A DNA stretch of 64,000 nucleotides from CAWHQZ01 sp963831645 (lineage in GTDB: Bacteria; Pseudomonadota; Alphaproteobacteria; Rhizobiales; Aestuariivirgaceae). A program made the position numbers and the translations under genes. The notes beneath the pieces are model-generated. The model was not told the origin of the DNA, made no database searches, and was given only the letters and a program-made list of their open reading frames with translations. Position 1 is the first letter of the stretch; every line of letters begins with the position of its first letter. The stretch is taken from contig CAWHQZ010000017.1 of NCBI GenBank assembly GCA_963831645.1, forward strand, positions 248,001-312,000, read 5' to 3'. This document shows positions 1 through 9,675 of this stretch, in pieces.

Positions 1-1
1 G

Positions 2-220
2 GGTCACTACGCTCAAGCTTGGCACATGAGGGGATACTGCCGGGCGAACCTGACCGAAACGGTGCGCGCCTGGCGTCCGGCTTATGAAACTCTCACGCCC
101 CGCGTGCTGCCGACGCCGCATCCGAGCTGGCGCAACATCGGCTGGCTCAAGAGGAACCCCTGGTTCGAGAAGGAGGTCGTGCCCATTCTCCGGGCCGAGG
201 TCAAACGGCTCATCGCCTGA
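2..220 (+). CDS. uracil-DNA glycosylase family protein, C-terminal part
   Basis: This is the last 72 codons of a gene that begins before the window; the frame is open from base 2. The visible part has the HPSWRN sequence, corresponding to the HPS motif 2 of the uracil-DNA glycosylase superfamily, followed by the WLKRNPWFE stretch typical of the alphaproteobacterial UDG-family branch. The inferred role is excision of uracil or a related damaged base from DNA. The end overlaps by about 10 bases the end of the convergent CoA-binding gene. The N-terminal catalytic motif is outside the window, so the subfamily cannot be assigned. Confidence 0.75.
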   Translation, partial: GHYAQAWHMRGYCRANLTETVRAWRPAYETLTPRVLPTPHPSWRNIGWLKRNPWFEKEVVPILRAEVKRLIA

Positions 221-737
221 TGAGGCCGAGGCTCTGCAGCTTTCCGCTGTCGTGAAGCCTCGGCCGCCGTGACGTCAGCACACCGGAAGCGCCGCCTACC
301 CACGCCCACTCGCCCGATAGCTTGCCGTATTCCATCTTTGGACAGCGGTTCATGACAACCTTGACGCCCGCTGCCTCGGCCCGCCGCGCAGCTTCTTCGT
401 TCCTGACCCCGAGCTGCATCCAGATCACCTTCGGCAGGGGATCGAGCGCCAACGCTTCGTCGGTGATGGCGGCGGCGGCCTTCGAGTTGCGGAAAATATC
501 GACCATGTCCACGCTGACCGGTATATCGCCGAGGCGGGCATAGACCATGCTGCCGGCGACCTCCTGGCCCGCAAGGCCGGGATTGACCGGATACATCTCA
601 TAACCTTTGCCGCTCAGGTATCGCAGCACGAGATTCGACGGGCGCACATCGCTTTTCGATATGCCGACCAGGGAAATGGTTTTTACCGACGACAGAATTT
701 CGCGAAGGTAATCCTGCGGATAGGCTTCGTGCATCAT
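210..737 (-). CDS. CoA-binding (YccU-like) protein
   Basis: This 175-residue protein is a single Rossmann-type CoA-binding domain. A GISKSD nucleotide-binding loop lies near residues 24-29, YPVNP near 48-52, and a WMQLGV strand follows. Length and motifs fit the small YccU/CoA-binding family, whose exact cellular role is not established. It is the last gene of a minus-strand operon, and its ATG overlaps the stop of the VOC gene in an ATGA junction, so the two are probably translationally coupled. Its 3' end overlaps the end of the convergent glycosylase gene. Confidence 0.85.
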   Translation of the reverse strand: MMHEAYPQDYLREILSSVKTISLVGISKSDVRPSNLVLRYLSGKGYEMYPVNPGLAGQEVAGSMVYARLGDIPVSVDMVDIFRNSKAAAAITDEALALDPLPKVIWMQLGVRNEEAARRAEAAGVKVVMNRCPKMEYGKLSGEWAWVGGASGVLTSRRPRLHDSGKLQSLGLIRR

Positions 738-1159
738 TCGGGAAGCTTGATCCGGCCGCGTTCATCGAGCGGGAAGTGGGGGTTCCAGGCGATTTCCCAA
801 TGGTGACCGTCGGGGTCGGCGAAATAGCCGGAGTAGCCGCTCCACAAAGTTTCCTGGGCGGGCTTAACGATGCGGCCGCCGGCCGTTTTCGCTTCCTGCA
901 TGGCCAGGTTGACGGCTTCCTTGCTTTCCAGGTTGTGGGCGAGCGTCGTGCTCGCGAAGCCTTCGCCGGGTTTGTCGGTTCCGACATCCTCGGCGAGCGC
1001 GTTGCGGCCATAGAGAGCAAGCACCAATCCGCCGAGATCGAAGAAAGCGATCTGGGGGCTGGATGCCGAAGACGCGCGCAAGCCGAGCCTTTCGTAAAAT
1101 GCGCGCGACCGCGCGACATCCTTGACCCCGAGCGTCACGATATTGATGCGTAGGTTCAT
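734..1159 (-). CDS. VOC (glyoxalase/bleomycin-resistance fold) family protein
   Basis: This 141-residue single VOC domain has an N-terminal strand with NIVTLGVKDVARSRAFYERLG and a C-terminal FADPDGHHWEIAWNP, the usual second half of a VOC module. Members are metal-dependent lyases, isomerases or dioxygenases, or binding proteins; the substrate cannot be predicted here. The frame is open further upstream, but I chose the ATG at 1159 because it starts directly at the family N-terminus and overlaps the stop codon of the enoyl-CoA hydratase by one base. It sits in the middle of a four-gene minus-strand operon. Confidence 0.83.
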   Translation of the reverse strand: MNLRINIVTLGVKDVARSRAFYERLGLRASSASSPQIAFFDLGGLVLALYGRNALAEDVGTDKPGEGFASTTLAHNLESKEAVNLAMQEAKTAGGRIVKPAQETLWSGYSGYFADPDGHHWEIAWNPHFPLDERGRIKLPE

Positions 1160-1974
1160 CAGCGGTTGGGCCAGTGTGGAGCGCGCTTCTCGAGGAACGC
1201 TCCGATGCCCTCGTCGGCATCGGCGAGCAGCAGGTTGTCTACCATCACCTTCGAGCACAATGAATAGGCGTGATCGAGCGCCATCCGGCTCTGCGCATGG
1301 AATGCCCGCTTGCCCAGGCCGATTGCCGCGAGCGACCGGCTCATGATGTGTCTGGCGAGAGCGTCGGTTTCGGTGCGCAGCTCGTCATCCTTGACGACAC
1401 GGTTGACCAGCCCGATCCGCAGCGCTTCCGAAGCGGAGACGCTGGCGCCGGTGAGCAGCATCTCCATCGCATGTTTTGCGGAAACGGCGCGGGTGAGCGC
1501 CACCATCGGCGTCGCGCAGAACAGTCCGATGTTAACGCCCGGTGTGCAGAACGCCGCCGATTCGGCTGCGACGATCAGGTCGCATGAAGCCGCCAACTGG
1601 CAGCCGGCGGCGCTCGCCAGCCCTTGGACCTCGGCCAGCACCGGCTTCGGCAGCGTCGCGATCGACTGCATGAGATGCGAGCAGCGCGCCAGCAGGCCCT
1701 CGAAATACTTCTTGCCTCCGTCGTTGTCGCGGCGATGCGCGGTGATCTCGGCAAGGTCATGGCCGGACGAGAAAACACTTCCGCTGGCGGCAATGATCAC
1801 CGCCGCGACGTGCTCGTTGGCTTCCGCGTCGTCGAGTGCTGCCTGCAACTCGCCGATCATCTGCTCGCTCAGCGCATTGCGGCGCGCGGGATGGTTCAAG
1901 CTCAGGCGCAGCAGTCCTTCCTCGAAGGCGGTGGCTACTTTGGCCTCGCCGGCGGCCTGAGCGATGAGCGCCAC
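1159..1974 (-). CDS. enoyl-CoA hydratase/isomerase family protein (ECHDC3-like)
   Basis: This 271-residue crotonase-fold protein has the oxyanion-hole segments SSGHDLAEI and GLASAAGCQLAASCD and the NIGLF segment typical of the ECHDC3-like branch. It probably acts on an acyl-CoA thioester in the cytosol; the substrate is unknown. The frame continues upstream for about 80 codons, but those residues look like a shadow of the neighbouring gene. I therefore chose GTG at 1974, which overlaps the upstream stop codon by one base (TAGTG). The following VOC gene overlaps this stop in the same way. This gene is usually found near rplM-rpsI in alphaproteobacteria. Confidence 0.87.
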   Translation of the reverse strand: MALIAQAAGEAKVATAFEEGLLRLSLNHPARRNALSEQMIGELQAALDDAEANEHVAAVIIAASGSVFSSGHDLAEITAHRRDNDGGKKYFEGLLARCSHLMQSIATLPKPVLAEVQGLASAAGCQLAASCDLIVAAESAAFCTPGVNIGLFCATPMVALTRAVSAKHAMEMLLTGASVSASEALRIGLVNRVVKDDELRTETDALARHIMSRSLAAIGLGKRAFHAQSRMALDHAYSLCSKVMVDNLLLADADEGIGAFLEKRAPHWPNR

Positions 1975-2618
1975 TACTCTTCCTCCGCCAGCAGCTTGAG
2001 CTTCTCGCCGTAGTCCGGGTCCTTTGCCAGCTCCTCGAGAACCTTGCGATTGTTCGGGGTCGGCACCATCGCCGACAGCGATTTGATCATTCGGTCCTTC
2101 ATGTCCTGGGCCAGGGAGGTGTCTGCCCTGACTTCTTCGATCTGTTTTTCGATGTCCTCCGCCGGGCTGTCGGTAATGGCGCTGTAGGCGAGGCCGATGG
2201 TGGTAATGACCTTGTTCCATTGGTCGATGGTAGCGAATCCGAATGACTTGACATCGGCTTCAAACCGTTTTCCCTCGTCGGTCTTCTCGACAAACTCCTC
2301 GAGGCTCTCATACTCGTAGATGCTGCTGTCGGCGTATCTCTCGCGGACCAGCGCAAAGGCATCCATGCCCTGGCGCGCACTCTTGGGCGTCAGCTCGACG
2401 ATGTCGATGACCGGGACCTCGCCCAGGCTCATTTCGTCGATGGGCGCCGGTTCCGCTTCGGAGGGCGGTGGCGAAAGCGGCGGAGCGCTGAGGTCTTCGG
2501 CGTCTTCAGGACCGATTTGTGACTGGTCCTTGGCTGCCGTTTGGGCGAGCCCGGCGCCAAGGCCGGTTTCGGCGAATATCGCTACGCCGACGACCATGGC
2601 GGAAAGTGCGCGCATCAT
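1974..2618 (-). CDS. secreted protein of unknown function
   Basis: This 214-residue protein has a likely signal peptide (residues 1-26, ending near GLAQ/TAAKDQ). An acidic, proline-rich linker at residues 35-60 (SAPPLSPPPSEAEPAPIDE) precedes a mainly helical C-terminal domain rich in charged residues. I do not recognise a domain; the end is strongly acidic (LLAEEE). It is the first gene of a compact operon with an enoyl-CoA hydratase, a VOC protein and a CoA-binding protein, but as an exported protein it may have an unrelated job. A periplasmic location is inferred. Confidence 0.7.
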   Translation of the reverse strand: MMRALSAMVVGVAIFAETGLGAGLAQTAAKDQSQIGPEDAEDLSAPPLSPPPSEAEPAPIDEMSLGEVPVIDIVELTPKSARQGMDAFALVRERYADSSIYEYESLEEFVEKTDEGKRFEADVKSFGFATIDQWNKVITTIGLAYSAITDSPAEDIEKQIEEVRADTSLAQDMKDRMIKSLSAMVPTPNNRKVLEELAKDPDYGEKLKLLAEEE

Positions 2619-2865
2619 GAGTTTGCTCTGGTGAACTTGGGGCCGAATGTACGAGAGGCGCCGACGATCTTAAAGGGTTGCCTCGGGAAGGTCCGTGAAG
2701 GACTACGGTAGTTTGATACCGCATCGCAATCTATTGAATTGGCGATAAAAATGGACGTGCCGCATTGACGAAAGGATCCCCGGCGGGCTATGTGAGCCCT
2801 TCAGTTAGATCAGCAGCAGGGAAAGCCAGGCGCTCGCCTTGCAATTGCGAGCCGGAAACGCTGTC

Positions 2866-3330
2866 GTGACCACCTATTCTGCCAAGCCTGCGGACATCAC
2901 AAAAAACTGGCTTCTTATCGACGCCGAAGGGTTGGTCGTCGGCAGGCTTGCGAGCCTCATTGCCACCCGTCTGCGTGGCAAGCACAAGGCGATGTTTACG
3001 CCGCACTTGGACTGCGGCGACAACATCGTCGTGATCAACGCCGAAAAGGTGGTGTTCACCGGACGCAAGCGCCAGAACAAGACCTACTTCCGGCACACCG
3101 GTCATCCCGGCGGGATCAAGGAGCGCAAGGCTCATCAGGTCCTCGACGGAAAGTTCCCTGAACGCGTCGTGGAGGACGCCGTGCGCCGCATGCTTCCGGG
3201 CGGAGTATTGAAGCGGGCGCTGTTGCGCAATCTGCGCGTGTACAAGGGTGCTGATCACCCCCACGCGGCCCAGGCGCCGGTGAAACTCGACGTCGGCGCG
3301 ATGAATCCCAAGAACAGGTTGAGAGATTAA
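2866..3330 (+). CDS. rplM: 50S ribosomal protein L13
   Basis: This 154-residue protein has the L13 landmarks: WLLIDAEGLVVGRLAS at the start, GDNIVVINAEKV, the KTYFRHTGHPGG loop, and the GMLP-like RRMLPGG segment. L13 binds 23S rRNA early in large-subunit assembly. I chose the GTG at 2866 because VTTYSAKPADI matches the alphaproteobacterial L13 N-terminus; an upstream in-frame start would add nine unrelated residues. rpsI follows three bases downstream, the conserved rplM-rpsI pair. Confidence 0.97.
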   Translation: MTTYSAKPADITKNWLLIDAEGLVVGRLASLIATRLRGKHKAMFTPHLDCGDNIVVINAEKVVFTGRKRQNKTYFRHTGHPGGIKERKAHQVLDGKFPERVVEDAVRRMLPGGVLKRALLRNLRVYKGADHPHAAQAPVKLDVGAMNPKNRLRD

Positions 3331-3333
3331 CCC

Positions 3334-3810
3334 ATGGCCAACACTACGCTTGCAGATCTGGGCAGCGCCATCCGACCGGCGGCAGTGGTCCAGGCTCAGC
3401 CGGCCGCACCCAAGCTCGACAGCGCCGGTCGCGCCTACGCCACGGGTCGGCGCAAGGATGCCGTGGCACGCGTGTGGATCAGGCGCGGCACCGGCCGCAT
3501 TGTGGTCAACGGCGCTCCGGTGGAGACGTATTTTGCGCGGCCGACCCTGCGCATGATGGTACAGCAGCCGCTGGTCGCCTCCAGCCGCCGCGACCAGTTC
3601 GACATCGAGTGCACGGTGGCGGGAGGCGGCTTGTCGGGCCAGGCGGGCGCGGTCCGCCACGGCATTTCCAGGGCTCTCACCAATTTCGAGCCGGAGCTGC
3701 GCGGCGTGCTCAAGAAGGGCGGCTTCATGACCCGCGACAGCCGCGCGGTAGAGCGCAAGAAATATGGCCGTGCCAAGGCGCGCCGCTCCTTCCAGTTCTC
3801 GAAGCGCTGA
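3334..3810 (+). CDS. rpsI: 30S ribosomal protein S9
   Basis: This 158-residue protein carries the alphaproteobacterial N-terminal extension (about 35 residues) before YATGRRKDAVARVWI, then GGGLSGQAGAVRHGISRAL and the basic tail KKYGRAKARRSFQFSKR, whose terminal Lys-Arg reaches toward the P-site tRNA in S9. It follows rplM after a three-base gap and is almost certainly co-transcribed with it. No abnormality is visible. Confidence 0.98.
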   Translation: MANTTLADLGSAIRPAAVVQAQPAAPKLDSAGRAYATGRRKDAVARVWIRRGTGRIVVNGAPVETYFARPTLRMMVQQPLVASSRRDQFDIECTVAGGGLSGQAGAVRHGISRALTNFEPELRGVLKKGGFMTRDSRAVERKKYGRAKARRSFQFSKR

Positions 3811-4004
3811 GTGCATCCCGCCAAAGCCCTGCTGCCCAGGGTTGCCTAATTACTAAGCGCATGTTCATTGGCGTGCCTGATATCTAGGCGTAAACGCGCT
3901 TCCGAGACTTCGACGAGCATGTAGCTCCAAGCAAAAACAACGGCTTGCTGGTCTGGCACGATTCTTGGTTTGGCTGCTTGTCGGTCATTACCAGAGGGGA
4001 TGCC

Positions 4005-5345
4005 ATGTCTCGAAGGCTGCTCGTGTCGCTCGCATGTTTGCTGGCGCTGCCATGCGAACCAGCGCTTGCCCAGGCCGCCGCACCCGCCTTCGACAAGGGC
4101 GACACCGCCTGGATGATCGTGGCAACCGGGCTGGTGTTTCTCATGACCATTCCCGGTCTGGCCTTGTTTTACGGCGGCATGGTGCGCAAGCAGAATGTCC
4201 TGGCGACGCTCATGCAATGCTTCGCGATCTGCTGCGTGGTGTCCCTTCTATGGATGGTGATCGGCTACAGTCTCGCCTTTACACCGGGCACCGGGCTCAT
4301 CGGCGGCTTGTCGCGCTTCTTCCTGACGGGGCTGGAGCCGCTTTCCGTCCACGCACTGGCCGCCACCATTCCGGAAACGGTCTTCATGATGTTCCAGATG
4401 AGCTTTGCCGTCATCACGCCGGCCCTCATCACCGGCGCCTTCGCTGACCGGATGAAATTTTCGAGCCTCGTGGCATTCACCGTCCTGTGGAGCCTGTTGG
4501 TCTATGCTCCGATAGCACACTGGGCCTGGGATCCCTCCGGATGGCTCTTCGCCCTTGGTGTTCTCGACTTCGCGGGCGGCACGGTCGTGCACATCAATGC
4601 CGGCGTTGCCGGTCTTGTGGCCGCTTTGGTGATCGGCAAGAGGGTCGGGTATCCGGCGGAGCAGTTTCTGCCCCACAATCTCGTGCTCAGCGTCCTCGGG
4701 GCCTGCCTGCTTTGGGTCGGCTGGTTCGGCTTCAATGCGGGTTCAGCCGTCACGGCGGGTCCGCGCGCCGGCATGGCGCTCGCGGTGACCCATATCGCTG
4801 CCGCCACGGCCGCCCTGAGTTGGCTGGCCGCCGAGTGGTGGCTGCGGGGCAAGCCGAGCGTTCTGGGCGCGATCTCCGGAGCCGTGGCCGGCCTCGTCGC
4901 CATTACCCCCGCCGCCGGCTTTGTCGACCCGAGCGGTGGACTTGCCATCGGACTGATCGCCGGCCTAGGCTGCTTCTGGGGTGTCGTGTGGCTCAAGCAC
5001 AAATTCGGCTACGACGACAGCCTCGATTGCTTCGGGATTCACGGCGTGGGCGGCATCATTGGAGCGCTGCTCACCGGTGTGTTCGCGAAGATCTCGATCT
5101 CCAACAGCGAAGGGGCGTTTGCGGCCGTCCTGCAGACCACTCCCGATTTCACTCTGGGCCTGCTCGAGGGCAATGCCGGTCAGATGACGATCCAGATCAT
5201 CGCCATTGCCGCTACGGTGGCGTGGTGTGCCGTGGCGACTCTCGTCATTCTGAAAGTCGTCGATGCCGTCCTGGGCCTCAGGGTCGATGTCGAAACGGAA
5301 TACAACGGCCTTGATCTCGCGCAGCATGGCGAAGCTGTTCACTGA
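4005..5345 (+). CDS. amtB: ammonium transporter (Amt/MEP/Rh family)
   Basis: This 446-residue protein has a signal-like first segment ending at ALAQ, then about eleven membrane spans. Typical Amt landmarks are FYGGMVRKQN, FQMSFAVITPALITGAFADRM, the twin-histidine-bearing HINAG and GIHGVGG segments, and the Asp after GAFA. It conducts ammonium across the inner membrane. I preferred the ATG at 4005 over an upstream in-frame start because an AGAGGGG ribosome-binding site lies just ahead and a leader peptide follows. Unusually for Amt, no PII gene (glnK/glnB) is beside it in this window. Confidence 0.94.
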   Translation: MSRRLLVSLACLLALPCEPALAQAAAPAFDKGDTAWMIVATGLVFLMTIPGLALFYGGMVRKQNVLATLMQCFAICCVVSLLWMVIGYSLAFTPGTGLIGGLSRFFLTGLEPLSVHALAATIPETVFMMFQMSFAVITPALITGAFADRMKFSSLVAFTVLWSLLVYAPIAHWAWDPSGWLFALGVLDFAGGTVVHINAGVAGLVAALVIGKRVGYPAEQFLPHNLVLSVLGACLLWVGWFGFNAGSAVTAGPRAGMALAVTHIAAATAALSWLAAEWWLRGKPSVLGAISGAVAGLVAITPAAGFVDPSGGLAIGLIAGLGCFWGVVWLKHKFGYDDSLDCFGIHGVGGIIGALLTGVFAKISISNSEGAFAAVLQTTPDFTLGLLEGNAGQMTIQIIAIAATVAWCAVATLVILKVVDAVLGLRVDVETEYNGLDLAQHGEAVH

Positions 5346-5362
5346 AGCGTCGAAAGCGGCGG

Positions 5363-6640
5363 TCAACTGCCCATTGCCTGATCAAGATCGGCGATGATGT
5401 CGTTCACGTCTTCGATGCCGACCGACAGCCGCACGACGTCGGGTCCCGCTCCAGCGAGCTTGAGCTGTTCCGGGGAAAGCTGGCTGTGCGTCGTCGAGGC
5501 TGGATGGATGATCAGCGTGCGGGTATCGCCGACGTTGGCGAGATGTGACAGGAGCCTGGCGTTCGATACGGTCCGCACCCCTGCATCGTAGCCGCCTTTG
5601 AGGCCGAAGGTGAAAACCGCGCCCGCGCCCTTCGGTGCATATTTCTTATGCAGTGCGTGGTGCTTGTCGCTGGCGAGGCCCGCGTAGTTGATCCACGCCA
5701 CACGGCTGTCCGCGGCGAGCCACTGGGCGACCTTGAGCGCATTTTCACAGTGCCTCTGCATGCGCAGGCTCAAGGTCTCGATACCGGTCAGGATCAGGAA
5801 GGCATTGAGAGGAGCGATTGCCGGTCCAAGATCGCGCAGGCCCAGCACGCGGCACGCGATGGCGAAGGCAATGTTGCCGAATGTCTCATGAAAACGCATG
5901 CCGTGATAGGAAGCGTTGGGCTCGCTCAGTAACGGGTATCTGCCGCTCGACCAGTCGAAATTGCCGGCATCGACGATGATGCCGCCCATCGAGTTGCCGT
6001 GACCGCCCATGAACTTGGTCAGTGAATGGACCACGATGTTGGCGCCGTGTTCGATCGGCCGGCAGAGATAGGGCGTGGCGAGCGTGCTGTCGACGATGAG
6101 CGGCACCCCGGCCCGGCGCGCCACCTTGCCGATTGCCTCGAGGTCCATGATGCGTCCGCCCGGATTGGCGATCAACTCGATGAAAATTGCCTTCGTCCGG
6201 TCCGACACCGCCCTTTCGAAGCTCGCCGGGTTTTCGCCGTCGGCCCACACGACATGCCAACCGAATGATTTGAACGAATGGTTGAACTGATTGATCGAGC
6301 CGCCATAGAGTTGGCGAGCGGCGATGAATTCATCACCCGGCTGCATCAGGGCATGAAAAATTATGAGCTGGGCGCCGTGCCCCGAACCTGTGGCCAGCGC
6401 CGCCGTTCCACCTTCCAGCGCCGCGACCTTTGCTTCGAGCACTGCCTGGGTCGGGTTCATGATCCGGGTGTAGATATTGCCGAACGACCGCAGCGCAAAA
6501 AGATCGGCGGCATGCTCGACGTCTTCGAACACGAATGACGTTGTCTGGTAGATCGGCGTGGCCCTGGCCCCTGTGGCGGGATCAGGCTGCGCTCCGGCGT
6601 GAATGGCCAGAGTATCGAAGCCCGGCGTCCTGTCCCTCAT
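5363..6640 (-). CDS. O-acetylhomoserine aminocarboxypropyltransferase (Cys/Met metabolism PLP enzyme)
   Basis: This 425-residue PLP enzyme of the Cys/Met metabolism family has DTLAIHAGAQPDPATGA at the start, a TSFVF strand, and the Schiff-base lysine in HSLTKFMGGHG near residue 210. The long form with the GGIIVD insert and the ending VRLSVGIEDVNDIIADLDQA fits O-acetylhomoserine sulfhydrylase (MetY) better than cystathionine gamma-synthase. It would make homocysteine from O-acetylhomoserine and sulfide. I chose ATG 6640 because the preceding 29 in-frame residues are not family-like. It diverges from the Mrp gene. Confidence 0.88.
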   Translation of the reverse strand: MRDRTPGFDTLAIHAGAQPDPATGARATPIYQTTSFVFEDVEHAADLFALRSFGNIYTRIMNPTQAVLEAKVAALEGGTAALATGSGHGAQLIIFHALMQPGDEFIAARQLYGGSINQFNHSFKSFGWHVVWADGENPASFERAVSDRTKAIFIELIANPGGRIMDLEAIGKVARRAGVPLIVDSTLATPYLCRPIEHGANIVVHSLTKFMGGHGNSMGGIIVDAGNFDWSSGRYPLLSEPNASYHGMRFHETFGNIAFAIACRVLGLRDLGPAIAPLNAFLILTGIETLSLRMQRHCENALKVAQWLAADSRVAWINYAGLASDKHHALHKKYAPKGAGAVFTFGLKGGYDAGVRTVSNARLLSHLANVGDTRTLIIHPASTTHSQLSPEQLKLAGAGPDVVRLSVGIEDVNDIIADLDQAMGS

Positions 6641-6717
6641 CAGCGGTTGCTCCCCACGCGGAGGCGGTCGCCAGCCTTCTTGACCGCTTTGGAGGGCTGC
6701 TATAGCGCTGAAGCCCC

Positions 6718-7834
6718 ATGGCAGCAATAACGCCAGACCGCGTGCGCGCTGCGCTGTCGGGCATTCGCGTTCCAGGCGCGCCTCAGGATATCGTCGCCGG
6801 CGGGCTCGTGTCCGAGATCGCAGTGATGGGCAACGATGTAACGTTTGCGATCATCGCCGATCCCCGGACTGCCGGCACGATGGAACCGGTGCGCCGGGCC
6901 GCGGAAGCGGCCGTGAAAAAATTGCCGGAGGTCGGCAAGGTGATGGTCGCCCTCACCTCCGAACGACCAGCCGCATCCCGATCGAACGAGGCGCGTACGG
7001 TCCAGGCGCAGCGGGGATCGAAAGTTGCGGGCATCAGCCACATCCTCGCGGTGGCGTCGGGCAAGGGCGGGGTCGGCAAATCGACGACTGCGGTCAACCT
7101 CGCGCTCGGACTTCAGGCCTGTTCGCTCAAAGTCGGAATTCTCGACGCCGACGTCTACGGCCCATCGCTGCCGAAGCTCTTGGGGCTGACGGGGAAACCG
7201 CGGCTCGTGTCGCCCGGTTCGAAGGCCATGGCGCCGCTGGAGCGTTTTGGCCTGAAGGCCATGTCGATGGGATTTCTCGTCGACGAGGAAACTCCCATTG
7301 TCTGGCGCGGTCCCATGGTCATGGGAGCGCTCGTTCAGATGCTGCGGGAAGTGGATTGGGGAACCCTCGATTGCCTGGTTGTCGATTTGCCGCCCAGGCA
7401 CCGGCGACACTCAGCTCACTCTCGCCCAGCAGACGCCGCTTTCGGGAGCCGTCATCGTCTCGACGCCTCAGGATCTGGCGCTCGTCGATGCCCGCAAGGG
7501 GCTCAACATGTTCCGGCGCGTCAATGTGCCGATCCTCGGCATCATCGAGAACATGAGCTATTTCGTTTGCTCCAAATGCGGTGAGAGACACGAAATCTTC
7601 GGCCACGGCGGCGCCCGCGCGGAGGCAGCGAGACTTGGTGTTCCGTTTCTGGGCGAAGTGCCGCTCGATGCCCATGTGCGCGAGCTCAGTGACAACGGCG
7701 AGCCTGTTGTCGTCACTGAGCCACGGTCGCAGCACGCCGCCATCTTCAGGGATATCGCATCCAGGCTATGGGCCGGCCTCGGCAGCGATGCGGCCGGCAT
7801 GAAGGCGCCGCCTCGTATCGTGATCGAGGCCTGA
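6718..7834 (+). CDS. Mrp/NBP35-type iron-sulfur carrier ATPase, one frameshift
   Basis: The product is about 371 residues once one extra base (A at about 7396) is removed. It has an N-terminal MIP18-like domain (residues 1-85), a deviant Walker A GKGGVGKST, LDADVYGPSLP, the conserved VDLPPGTGDTQLT segment that spans the shift, and a C-terminal CSKC that would hold the bridging cluster. Mrp/ApbC proteins deliver Fe-S clusters to apoproteins in the cytosol. Upstream of the shift the protein reads in one frame, downstream in the next, with perfect family continuity. This suggests a sequencing error; true inactivation is the alternative. Confidence 0.9.
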
Positions 7835-7954
7835 GCAATTGATACCGAGCAAAACTGCTTGATCTTGAGCCGTTTGGCCGCGAGAGTTCCGCGCAGTTGT
7901 CGTTGAGTGAGGCGAATTCGGACTGGCAGGCTCCCGCGGCGGAGGGACGAACCG

Positions 7955-8623
7955 ATGAACGTAGTACTCAGAATTGCCGGCATCGTGCTGGCCGCACTTG
8001 GGCTGCTCGCAGTCCTGTTGTTCTTCTATTCGCCCGAGCTGACCGCACGTGGCATGAACCTGAACACCGGGGTTTCGCTGCTGCTCGGCGGCATCGTCAT
8101 TCTGGGTCTGAGCACCGTGGTGGGTGCGGTGGAGGACCTGCGCAGCCATCTCGCGGGGGAGGATTCGGGCCCGACTGGCGACGTCCGGCAGCGGCGTGGC
8201 AAGCGCGCAGCAGCACTCGCCGTCCAGCCGGTGCACGAAGGCGCCCGGAAGCCTGAAGCAGCCATGCCCGATGTTGCCGGACGTATTGCGCCGGCTCCCG
8301 CCGAAGAGCGTCAGGCACCGTTCGCCGGCGGCCAGGATGTGGAGGCAAAGCTTCGCAATCTTGACGCCGATTCGCGCTCGGTCATCGACCGGGTCGTGGA
8401 GGAGGTCCGCGAGCACGGCAGTTCGGCGGCGGGCGAGGCGGAGGTCGTCTCCGAGGAAAATCTCTATGTCGTGGAGGTGCGTGAGATTGCCGGCAAGCAG
8501 GCCCGCGTGCTTTCCGACGGCACGGTCGAGGCGGAAACCGACGAAGGCTGGATGCGGTTCGAGAACCCGGAGCATCTCGAGGAATACGTGGCGGCCGTGA
8601 ACGTGAACGTCGGGCGCCGGTAG
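7955..8623 (+). CDS. membrane-anchored protein of unknown function
   Basis: This 222-residue protein has two hydrophobic segments (about residues 5-25 and 36-54) and then a long hydrophilic, alanine- and arginine-rich linker. A C-terminal region of about 70 residues (ENLYVVEVREIAGKQARVLSDGTVEAETDEGWMRF) looks like a small beta-rich domain. I do not recognise the family. The start at 7955 is supported by a GGAGGGA ribosome-binding site 8-14 bases upstream. The C-terminal domain probably faces the cytoplasm if both segments span the membrane. Confidence 0.7.
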   Translation: MNVVLRIAGIVLAALGLLAVLLFFYSPELTARGMNLNTGVSLLLGGIVILGLSTVVGAVEDLRSHLAGEDSGPTGDVRQRRGKRAAALAVQPVHEGARKPEAAMPDVAGRIAPAPAEERQAPFAGGQDVEAKLRNLDADSRSVIDRVVEEVREHGSSAAGEAEVVSEENLYVVEVREIAGKQARVLSDGTVEAETDEGWMRFENPEHLEEYVAAVNVNVGRR

Positions 8624-8656
8624 AACACGAATTCCGATGGCGGGAGAAGAGCTGGT

Positions 8657-9668
8657 CTATCGCACATCGAGAACCGAAGTCGTCGCGTCGCGCACGACCT
8701 CGTAGGCAACCGAGCCGCGCCACAGTCTCTGCCACCACGATCGGCCTTCATCGGTAACTACGATGATACGAAACGGCGCTCCGAGCCGGATGATGCAGTC
8801 GGCCGGTTTGCCGACGGCGACGCGCGCTTCCGCGACGGTGATCCCCAGCGCTTTGAGCAGCGCCTTGGCGTTTTCGACGTTTTCCTCCGCCGCTGCCCGG
8901 GCCTCTTCGACCGGGGCCGCTGAAAAGAGGGTGATGGGCTCGCCGATCGTATGGGCGAGCACCGCAGCGCGCCGAACCGCCTGCATCGATCGCGAGCTGC
9001 CGTCCGTACATACGAAAAATCCCTGCTTCGCCTCCCCTGACCGAACGATGAGCACCGAGCAGGGCGAAAGCATCGTTACCCGCTGCACAATGCCGGCCGA
9101 AAACAGCGATTGGACCTCGCCGCTCCAGCTCGAAGGCTCGCCCAGGATCAACAGGTTGTACGGCCCCAGCTCATACTGGTCCAGAATGCCGGCGGCGACG
9201 TCGGGCGCCGTCTTGAGCTTGAGCACCACGGTACGTCCCCCCGGGCTCTGATATTCGATCTTATTGTCGCCCAGGGGATCGCCCCAGGCGTCTTGATGAC
9301 CGGCGAGCCGCGGCCAGCTCTCGGCATCGATACCTTCTTCCTTGAGGACCTCGATCGACTTCTTGAGATGGCTGATGCCCGGCAGCTCGAAGCCTGCATC
9401 GAGCAGAATTCTGCCGCGCCAAGCGTATTTGAAGCCCGCCCGACCACAAGCCTTGATCGACGGGCCGCACGAACAGGATGATGATGTCACAGTCGTCGGT
9501 GGGGGTCAGCCGGGCCGCCATGCGCACCGTATCGAAGGAATCATCGCCGGTATTGATGCAGGCCAGAACGCGAAAGCGGTTGCGTCGCTGGATGCGGATT
9601 TGCTGGACGGTTTTTTCCAGCGCCCGTTCCTGGCGGTCGGTAAGCTCGGTGCGCTTGAACAGTTTCAT
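8657..9668 (-). CDS. universal stress protein with two Usp domains, one frameshift
   Basis: The product is about 336 residues after correcting one extra G near 9437. The N-terminal half (MKLFKRTELTDRQERALEK, then FRVLACINTGDDSFDTVRMAARLT) and the C-terminal half (GFFVCTDGSSRSMQAVRRAAVLA ... KPADCIIRLG) each resemble a Usp domain. The family usually binds ATP or responds to stress. The two frames join in the middle of the first domain at SGGFKYAWRGRIL, so the shift is likely a base error. The gene ends eight bases before the DASS transporter start-side region on the same strand and may be its operon partner. Confidence 0.8.
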
Positions 9669-9675
9669 GGATCGA

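Noticed and set aside
2788..3816. Long minus-strand open frame of 342 codons opposite rplM and rpsI
   Set aside because: It is the antisense of two clear ribosomal protein genes and has no domain pattern; GC-rich codon bias opens such frames.
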